Shown here one piece after another: positions 58,144 to 64,000 of a stretch of 64,000 bases of DNA. The first letter of the stretch is position 1. Every line of letters begins with the position of its first letter. The position numbers and the translations under genes were made by a program. The DNA comes from an uncultured Latescibacterota bacterium (GTDB lineage: Bacteria; Latescibacterota; UBA2968; UBA8231). Location of the stretch: the NCBI GenBank assembly GCA_958295495.1, contig OY282352.1, positions 1 to 64,000 on the forward strand, given 5' to 3'. The notes beneath the pieces are model-generated. The model did no database searches. It was not told where the DNA came from and worked only from the letters and a program-made list of their open reading frames with translations.

Positions 58144-58214
58144 TCTCGCGTCCCAGCGATAAAGGGTGATTCTGGCGCGGCGGCCCTCGGCTCAGATTGC
58201 AAAAATAGAACGGC

Positions 58215-60197
58215 CTATCGCCCCTGCAATCGCCTCAACGCGCGCTGGGCCTTGGCGTACTCAGGAGCCAAGCTCAAGGTCCGGCGGTAGAATTCGGCCG
58301 CCTTGTCGAATTGGCCCAAGTCGTGGTAGGCCGCTCCTAAATTAAAGGCGATTAAGTGATTGCCGGGCGCGGCTTTTAGGGCCATGGCAAAATAATTAAC
58401 CGCTCGCTCCAACGCCCCTTGCCGGACCCGGATCAAGCCCAGTTCATTGGCCGCCTGCGCCCGCACCTTTTCCCCGTTCAGCGCCGCCTCAAAGGCTTCC
58501 CAAGCCCGCTCTGTTGCCCCCATGCTCTTATAGACCCGTCCCAACGCCAGAAAAACCGCCGCGTCGGCCCCTTGTGCCACAACTCGGCGGTAGTGCTCCA
58601 CCGCTTGCTGGTATCGTCCCGTAGCCCGGTACAGAGCCGCCAAGTTGAGGTGCAACCCCCGATCGTCGGGCGCTTGCGCTAGGGCCTGCCGATAAACCGC
58701 CTCGGCTTCGTCGTAGCGCCTCATCGCTGCCAACGCCGCGCCCAGATTGTGGCGGGCTCGCAGGTACGCGGGATCGAGCTGCACGGCGGTCCCAAAGGAG
58801 CGCACCGCAGCCGCGTATTGCCCCCGTTGGGCTTGGACGCGCCCCAGATCAAAGTGTATTTCCGCGTCGGCCAAGGGGTTGGCCGGGCGCAGGCCAGCGT
58901 TGGCGGCTAGCCCCAGCAAGACGACCAAAGCCAAGCCCATCCCCAAGGGACGCCACTGTCGGTCTCGCCTCTGCTCCACCAGCCAGACTAGGGCGTACCC
59001 GGCAAAGAGCAGCAGCAGCGGCACGAGGGGCAGGCGATAGCGGCCGGTAATAAAAAAGAGCAGCAGCGAGGTGCTGTACGCGCCGGTGCAGAGCAGCAGC
59101 AAACCCGCCTCGGGCCGATGTCGCCAAGCCAGCACCATGCCCACAGCGGCCAAGGGCCCCAGCAGCCCAAAAGGAAAGGCAAAGTGGTGGATTTTCCACA
59201 GCAAGACGCGCATCAGCCAAGAATAGGTGCGAGCGAAGTACGCGTCTTGGTTGCGCTTGATTTCCTCGCCCCGCGCCAACAAGAACGCCTTGTATCCCAA
59301 CAACCGCACAAAATCCCCGGGCGCACTGGCGATCCAGTCGCCGGCTTGCCGGTAGAAATAGGCCGAGCGCTCGGCGTACCCCACCTGCCCCGCGGCCAGT
59401 GGCCGCTCCATTAGGGCCTCCCATTCCGGCCCGGGGCGGATCCCCACCAAGCGGTCGTAATCGGGGTGGTTGCCCAAGTAGAAATTCACTCCGCCGTTCC
59501 AAGACACCGGGATGAACTCGCCGCTGACCACCCAATTCCTCGCCGTCACTGTGCCAACTACCGAACAGGTAGCCGCCGCAAAAAGCAGGCACCAGACCAG
59601 CTTGCTCCGCGCTGCTTGCTCCGCGCTCTTCCAGTACCATAGGCAGGCGCAAGGGGCCAACAGGGCCGCATTGGGCACGGCGACTAGGGCCAAGCCTTGG
59701 ACGAGGCCCGCCACTAGGGCCTGTCCCCATCCCCGGCCGGGCTGGAGCAGGATAAAGAGCAACAGGAGATTGAGGAAAACGGCCAGCGCGGTGGGCAGCA
59801 GCTCGCCGGCAAAATAGATGGAGGGTCCGTATAGACAGGCCATAGCCCCGGCGAGGAGACCGACTCGGGGGCCAAACACCTGCCGACCGATGCCAAAGAC
59901 CAAGGCACAAGAGGCCGCCCCCAAGAGGAACTGAATGAGGCGGGGCGTCCAGAACAAGTCGCCGGAAACGGCATAGACCAAGGCGAGGAAGTAGGGGTAT
60001 AGAGGCGGCTGCCAAAAGGGCTTGTCCCCCACCCAAGACACCTCGGCGATCTGCCGCGCCTGCGCGATGTATGAGTGGGCGTCCACTACCGGCGCGGAGA
60101 AAAAGGGATTGTCCGCGCTGTGCTCCAAATAGACCAGACGCACGACCAAAGCTAGGAGCAGGAGACCGCCTGCCACCCCCAACTCGCGTCGGCTCAT
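58215..60197 (-). CDS. GT-C type glycosyltransferase (GT39/ArnT-like) with C-terminal TPR array
   Basis: A 660-aa protein. Starting at the ATG at 60197 (MSRRELGVAGGLLLLAL), about 10 membrane segments fill the first 430 residues. The first periplasmic loop has SAPVVDAHSYIAQARQIAE, where GT-C enzymes carry their catalytic acidic residues, and PPLYPYFLALVY. About six TPR units follow (YAAAVRSFGTAVQLDPAYLR, YDEAEAVYRQALAQAPDDR, FDKAAEFYRRTLSLAPEYAK). GT-C enzymes move sugars from polyprenyl phosphate onto lipids or proteins; the TPR part may bind a partner. A TTG at 60254 would overlap the upstream gene. Last gene of the polysaccharide operon. Confidence 0.8.
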   Translation of the reverse strand: MSRRELGVAGGLLLLALVVRLVYLEHSADNPFFSAPVVDAHSYIAQARQIAEVSWVGDKPFWQPPLYPYFLALVYAVSGDLFWTPRLIQFLLGAASCALVFGIGRQVFGPRVGLLAGAMACLYGPSIYFAGELLPTALAVFLNLLLLFILLQPGRGWGQALVAGLVQGLALVAVPNAALLAPCACLWYWKSAEQAARSKLVWCLLFAAATCSVVGTVTARNWVVSGEFIPVSWNGGVNFYLGNHPDYDRLVGIRPGPEWEALMERPLAAGQVGYAERSAYFYRQAGDWIASAPGDFVRLLGYKAFLLARGEEIKRNQDAYFARTYSWLMRVLLWKIHHFAFPFGLLGPLAAVGMVLAWRHRPEAGLLLLCTGAYSTSLLLFFITGRYRLPLVPLLLLFAGYALVWLVEQRRDRQWRPLGMGLALVVLLGLAANAGLRPANPLADAEIHFDLGRVQAQRGQYAAAVRSFGTAVQLDPAYLRARHNLGAALAAMRRYDEAEAVYRQALAQAPDDRGLHLNLAALYRATGRYQQAVEHYRRVVAQGADAAVFLALGRVYKSMGATERAWEAFEAALNGEKVRAQAANELGLIRVRQGALERAVNYFAMALKAAPGNHLIAFNLGAAYHDLGQFDKAAEFYRRTLSLAPEYAKAQRALRRLQGR

Positions 60198-60234
60198 CCG
60201 GGCTGCTGAGCCAATCCACGCGGGCGACCGAGTT

Positions 60235-61659
60235 TCAAACCCGATTGGTCCCAAGTGCGCTATCGTCGGGCTTGGATTCGGTTTCCAACACAGCGGCGAA
60301 CGCCAGCACGACCCAAAAGTAACGATCCCACAAGTAGGTATCGACGAGGTTGACTGCCAGCATGACGATAAACATGCTCAAAAAAGTGATTTTCCATAGG
60401 GTCGCCGCTACGAACGGTCCAAGCGTGGACCGCAGCATCACCGCCAACGCGTAAGCCAGCAACGCCAGAAATGGGAGCAAGCCCAGCAAGCCCGTTTCGG
60501 CCAGCAGTTCGAGATAACCGCTGTGAAGGGCGACCTCCATCGTCCTGAATCCTCTGCCCCCCACGGGGTTAGCGAAGAAGTAATCCAACCCGGATTCCCA
60601 GATCTTGAGCCTGTGGCTATCCAAGCGAAACCCCCGCTCGCCTATATCCCCAAGCTCCTGCGCGGCAGGTTCGGGTACTGTAATGAACCGGTCAAATGTG
60701 GTAAAGATGGGCAAGACTTGCCAAAGCAAAACCATCGCTACGAAGCTGGGCAAGCTGGCGAAAGTAAACAACTTGACGTAATGAAACGCTCTCGTGTTCA
60801 GTGCGATGAGAGCGACAAAAACGATGTACAGGATGAGAACGGCGAGCCCAGCTGAGCGTGAGCAGCTAAGAAGTACTCCGGACAGAACTATGGTTGCGAG
60901 ACCCATGGCAATCAGCTTGGGACGCGTTCGGTCCGATTGCAGAACGATGCCAATCCCCAAGGCATAAACCAGTACAAAAAATATTCCTAGCCTGCTTACA
61001 CCGTATGCTTCTCCAATTACGGTGATTTTTAATATTCTTGGGTCCATGGACAAGTGGTCGTCTTCTAGCCCTTCGTGAAAAAAGCCTGACCAATGCCAGT
61101 TTAAGGGCCTCCGGTCCAGACAATTTGGTACATCCGCGCATTTCAGCCCCAGGACATCGCTGCCGAAACAGAACTCAATAGCCGTCAGCATGTAGAGGCA
61201 TAAGACTGCGCCCAATATCGTCCAAGCAAAGGACCGCATCCGCTCCTCGCGCCGCAAGGTTTCCACCACCATGGCGATTATTATCAGGTAGGTGGGAAGC
61301 CGGAGCAGCGCGAAGCCGGAACGGATTGAGTGGTCGCCCCACAGGAAGGACAGCGCCAAGGCCAGCAGGAACAGCGCGGCGAGACGTTGCGTCCAAGTGT
61401 CGGTCGCCATGCCGACCAAGCCCTTGAAACCCTTCAGAACGAGCGTCGCGACGAGAAATCCGCCGGTGATGGCCACGAACAGGAAAATTTCGAGGACTTC
61501 CGACCAAACTCTCAGCAGAGTCTGAAAAGCCGTCTCCACAACCAAGGCGTAGCCCAGCAGCCAGCGCGCCTCGCCGAGCAGGTGCAGGCCCCGTCGCGGC
61601 AATCGGGTCTTTTTACTTTTTGTGGTCAAGTGCTTTGCCCCTTGCCCTGCATCACACAC
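60235..61659 (-). CDS. O-antigen ligase/polymerase (Wzy_C) family protein
   Basis: A 474-aa polytopic membrane protein with about 11-12 hydrophobic segments. The large periplasmic loop holds the Wzy_C pattern: SHRLKIWESGLDYFFANPVG, then LHSGYLELLAETGLLGLLPF (His-Ser with the downstream Glu); SCSRSAGLAVLILY is the usual helix before it. The family either ligates polysaccharide to lipid A core (WaaL) or polymerises repeat units (Wzy). The proposed GTG start at 61659 overlaps the end of the upstream gene by 34 bp, so translation is probably coupled; a start further in is possible. Confidence 0.8.
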   Translation of the reverse strand: MCDAGQGAKHLTTKSKKTRLPRRGLHLLGEARWLLGYALVVETAFQTLLRVWSEVLEIFLFVAITGGFLVATLVLKGFKGLVGMATDTWTQRLAALFLLALALSFLWGDHSIRSGFALLRLPTYLIIIAMVVETLRREERMRSFAWTILGAVLCLYMLTAIEFCFGSDVLGLKCADVPNCLDRRPLNWHWSGFFHEGLEDDHLSMDPRILKITVIGEAYGVSRLGIFFVLVYALGIGIVLQSDRTRPKLIAMGLATIVLSGVLLSCSRSAGLAVLILYIVFVALIALNTRAFHYVKLFTFASLPSFVAMVLLWQVLPIFTTFDRFITVPEPAAQELGDIGERGFRLDSHRLKIWESGLDYFFANPVGGRGFRTMEVALHSGYLELLAETGLLGLLPFLALLAYALAVMLRSTLGPFVAATLWKITFLSMFIVMLAVNLVDTYLWDRYFWVVLAFAAVLETESKPDDSALGTNRV

Positions 61660-63470
61660 AATGGGCGGTGCTCAACCTTGCCCTCATCTTCACAAACCGG
61701 CGTCATCGCGCAACTCAAACCGGCGAGGAACACGTACGCCCCCATGGTGAGCACATGATGGAAAACCATACCGAATACGGCCATGGCGATGACCCAACCG
61801 ACGATTGTATCCCTAACGAGGGATTTTGGCGCGGTCCAATGCAGCCGCAGCAAGAAAAAGAGAAACAAAAGATAGAGCGACAATGGGACAATGCCTGCTT
61901 CGCCAACCAAGAGCAGGTACACATTGTGGACCCCCGCCGGGCTGTCGTGATGGTTGAGGAGGCCGCCCTCCATAAAACGGAGACAGCCTATGCCGTTCCC
62001 GATGATGGGCGATTCTTGGATTTTTTCGAGGCCGAGTTTCCACAATTGTGGCCGACTTGCTGCCACTCCGTAGGAGATTTTCTCACCACCGATAGTCAAC
62101 TTGATGTCGCGAGTATATTTCGGGGGCCCAACAGCCGACGCGGCTTTCGTAGCATCCGGCACCGGCGGCACGGCGCGGGCAGTATCGCTGACGGCCTGGG
62201 CCTGGGAAACAGTGGAAAAATTGTTGCCCTCCAGGCTCAGGACCAACAGGCTGTCGAGTGCTTTTAGCTCTGCCGGGACGACGCCGGTCAGTTCATTTTC
62301 AGCGAGCCGCAACTCCCGGAGGTTCGCGAGGTTGCCCAATTCCGGCGGGATGGGCCCGGTGAGCCGGTTGTGGTTCAGGCGCAGTGAGACGAGTTGGTCC
62401 AACCCGCCCAACGCCGGCGGAATACGCCCGCTCAGATTCATGCGCGACAAATCCAGCCCCACAACGCCCCAGTACAGCTCGACGCCCTGCCAAAAAGGGA
62501 CGGGCACCGAATCGTTCCAGTTCAGCGCAACATCGCCGGCGAGGGTGTCCCGCACGGCCAGCAGAATGGCGCAATCGCGGCCCAAGAAGGATTCTTTCAG
62601 GGGTGCCGTGGAGCAGAATTCGCTATAGGCATAGTCGGGATATACGTTGAATTTATGTAGGTACTCGCTCCGCTGAAAGACGATGATGCCCAAGCACAAA
62701 ACGGGCAGATAGCGGAGAATGGGGTGTCGTCTGCCGAGACCGTTCGTTAGCAAAAAAAAGACCGACAGCACACCTAAAACTAACGATGCCCCCTTGGAGA
62801 ACGATACCAAGACCGCGGCGCAACCCCCTGTCAGGCCCAGAGAGGCGCGTTTGCGTGGCCCGCCGTTGATTATGAATGCCAGCGCCAGCACCGCCGTCAT
62901 ACAACCGATGAAGCCGGCGTCGTTGGGATCGGTGAAGCCGCCGGTGAAGCGAAAGGGCAGTCTGTATAACGGCAGCACCCCGAGGTCGCGCAACACCGGC
63001 GAGGCCACAATGACGAGGCAACTCGCCGTCAGGATCGCCAACACCCCCTTCAACAAGGCCTCGACCCCGATTCGCTTTAGGAGCACACGGCCCCCGAGGG
63101 CAGCACCCAAGAGCACCATGAAGAAGAAGGCTTGACGCAGGATGTTGTTGCCCGTATCCGGCTGCCATTGGACGTCGGTGACGAACAAGGCGACGCTGCC
63201 GATGACCAGATAGGACGCTATCGCGGCGAAGAGCAACGCGCCGGGCGTTCCCGGGGCCTGCCACAATCGGGCGTTGACCAAACCGAGCACCAGCAGACAA
63301 GAGATGAGGATCACTGCATAGCCGACAGGTCGCACCATGGGCATTCCCCAAAGATGCAGCCAGTGCATATTGACCAACACCATGCCGGCCAGTGTCCAGA
63401 ACGCGAATGTGATACACCGGACCTGGGTGGAGGCGGGTTGCCGCTCAGGTGCCTCAAGACGCGACATCAT
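61626..63470 (-). CDS. O-antigen ligase family protein with leucine-rich repeat domain in its large loop
   Basis: A 614-aa membrane protein. Residues 1-270 and 470-600 form an O-antigen ligase core: GGFTDPNDAGF (177-187), SFSKGASLVLGV (223-234), and the Wzy_C-like RPQLWKLGLEKIQESPIIGN (473-492) with GVHNVYLLLVGEAGIVPL (513-530). Between them, residues about 299-337 resemble the LRRNT_2 cap of plant receptor proteins (DCAILLAVRDTL, LNWND, FWQGV), and 338-418 are plant-type LRRs (VVGLDLSRMNLSGRIPPALG, LVSLRLNHNRLTGPIPPELG, LRELRLAENELTGVVPAELK). The whole ORF is open, so this is a true fusion rather than two genes. The LRR would face the periplasm and could bind glycan or protein. The next gene overlaps its 3' end. 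Confidence 0.85.
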   Translation of the reverse strand: MMSRLEAPERQPASTQVRCITFAFWTLAGMVLVNMHWLHLWGMPMVRPVGYAVILISCLLVLGLVNARLWQAPGTPGALLFAAIASYLVIGSVALFVTDVQWQPDTGNNILRQAFFFMVLLGAALGGRVLLKRIGVEALLKGVLAILTASCLVIVASPVLRDLGVLPLYRLPFRFTGGFTDPNDAGFIGCMTAVLALAFIINGGPRKRASLGLTGGCAAVLVSFSKGASLVLGVLSVFFLLTNGLGRRHPILRYLPVLCLGIIVFQRSEYLHKFNVYPDYAYSEFCSTAPLKESFLGRDCAILLAVRDTLAGDVALNWNDSVPVPFWQGVELYWGVVGLDLSRMNLSGRIPPALGGLDQLVSLRLNHNRLTGPIPPELGNLANLRELRLAENELTGVVPAELKALDSLLVLSLEGNNFSTVSQAQAVSDTARAVPPVPDATKAASAVGPPKYTRDIKLTIGGEKISYGVAASRPQLWKLGLEKIQESPIIGNGIGCLRFMEGGLLNHHDSPAGVHNVYLLLVGEAGIVPLSLYLLFLFFLLRLHWTAPKSLVRDTIVGWVIAMAVFGMVFHHVLTMGAYVFLAGLSCAMTPVCEDEGKVEHRPLCVMQGKGQST

Positions 63471-63562
63471 GTTTTTATTGCCCCCAGCAGCGGACCGCTA
63501 GGCAGGATTTTCGCTTTTGAGCATATTTCAAGTTTCGCTGTCCGTATCTTTCTGACACCCTC

Positions 63563-64000
63563 TCAGACGCGCGCCACGTCGAACGCCACGATGTTGCCAG
63601 TTTCCTTGCCAAACTCCACACCGACTAGGTGGATCGGCTGGCCCAAATGGCGGTACTTGTCGGCGTAGCCTTTCTCCTGCAACTGAGCCAACGCCGCGCC
63701 CGTAGCCTTCTTCTCCACCGCCTTGAACTCAAACAGGTACACATTGTCGTTGAACCGGACCGCCATGTCCACGCGCCCGCCGCTGCTTTTTTCCTCACCC
63801 GCGACGGCGAGGCCCCGCGACTCAAAGCAGGAATGGAACACGGTGGCGTAGTAGCCCTCGTAGTTGGCCATCGGATTGTTCATGTACCACTCGTACGGAA
63901 TGCTGGCGAACAATGCCCGGAACGTCTCCTCCAGCCCGGCGAAGTCGTTGGCCTTCAGCAACCTAAGCAGCCGGTCGCCTTCCACCAGCCGGCGCGAAGC
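63563..64000 (-). CDS. PD-(D/E)XK nuclease superfamily protein (DUF1703-type), C-terminal part
   Basis: The gene is cut by the right edge; the reading frame stays open to 64000. The visible part has FRALFASIPYEWYMNNPMA, EGYYATVFHSCFESRGL, SGGRVDMAVRF (the catalytic Asp of PD) and YLFEFKAVEKKATG (E-x-K). Then follow LAQLQEKGYADKYRHLGQPI and a final strand. This matches the PD-(D/E)XK domain (DUF1703) usually fused after an AAA-ATPase-like domain. Such proteins are common, often multi-copy and of uncertain function, possibly linked to mobile elements or defence. Both catalytic motifs are intact. Confidence 0.8.
   Translation of the reverse strand, partial: ASRRLVEGDRLLRLLKANDFAGLEETFRALFASIPYEWYMNNPMANYEGYYATVFHSCFESRGLAVAGEEKSSGGRVDMAVRFNDNVYLFEFKAVEKKATGAALAQLQEKGYADKYRHLGQPIHLVGVEFGKETGNIVAFDVARV

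Overview
The window looks like a chromosomal segment of an uncultivated, GC-rich Gram-negative bacterium of the FCB superphylum, most like Latescibacterota or Poribacteria-type lineages. This is an inference from gene content: many large secreted proteins end in FCB-type sorting tails (an NPFNP type and a TPNGDG type), and there are CRTAC1/VCBS-UnbV lipoproteins, a DUF6785-like membrane protein, a phytanoyl-CoA dioxygenase and HpcH/HpaI aldolases. No rRNA, tRNA, CRISPR array or recognisable transposase was seen.

Layout. 1-5.5 kb: the start of a sugar isomerase-like gene, a phytanoyl-CoA dioxygenase, an OLD-type ATPase/TOPRIM nuclease convergent with an AlbA_2/HATPase_c_4 protein, and a frameshifted relative of the latter. 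5.7-7.05 kb: two tandem 686-bp units, each with a 103-aa coiled-coil membrane protein. 7.07-22.4 kb: a minus-strand tandem array of three giant secreted proteins (1204-1290 aa). Between them sit two copies of a module made of an Rpn-family nuclease gene, a free-standing duplicate of its C-terminal domain, and a PIN-gene remnant joined to the 3' end of a giant gene. 22.5-26.4 kb: two HpcH/HpaI aldolases, an FSA-type transaldolase and an unknown gene, which look metabolic.

26.4-46.1 kb: a surface-protein region holding five of six discoidin-like secreted paralogues with TPNGDG tails, a CBM9/DOMON-like secreted protein and two large beta-rich envelope proteins with Ca-binding loops. Genes from 31791 to 42804 are tightly spaced and probably form one operon starting with a metallo-beta-lactamase-fold enzyme. 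A third rpn gene interrupts this region between direct repeats (42798 and 44214). 46.1-58.1 kb: a polytopic membrane protein, two CRTAC1-like lipoproteins, a SurA/PpiC-like lipoprotein in operon with one of them, an internally duplicated unknown protein, and the sixth discoidin-like protein. 58.2-63.5 kb: a minus-strand polysaccharide operon with two O-antigen ligase/polymerase-type proteins, one carrying a plant-type leucine-rich repeat in its large loop, and a GT-C/TPR protein. The window ends in a PD-(D/E)XK protein fragment.

Main points of interest: each rpn gene has an internal Shine-Dalgarno plus ATG that would release its C-terminal domain alone (a gene-within-gene antitoxin arrangement), and in two cases that domain is also duplicated as a separate downstream ORF; the LRR-containing O-antigen ligase; and a 15-kb island built by repeated recombination, with varied N-termini and conserved C-termini in its giant surface proteins.
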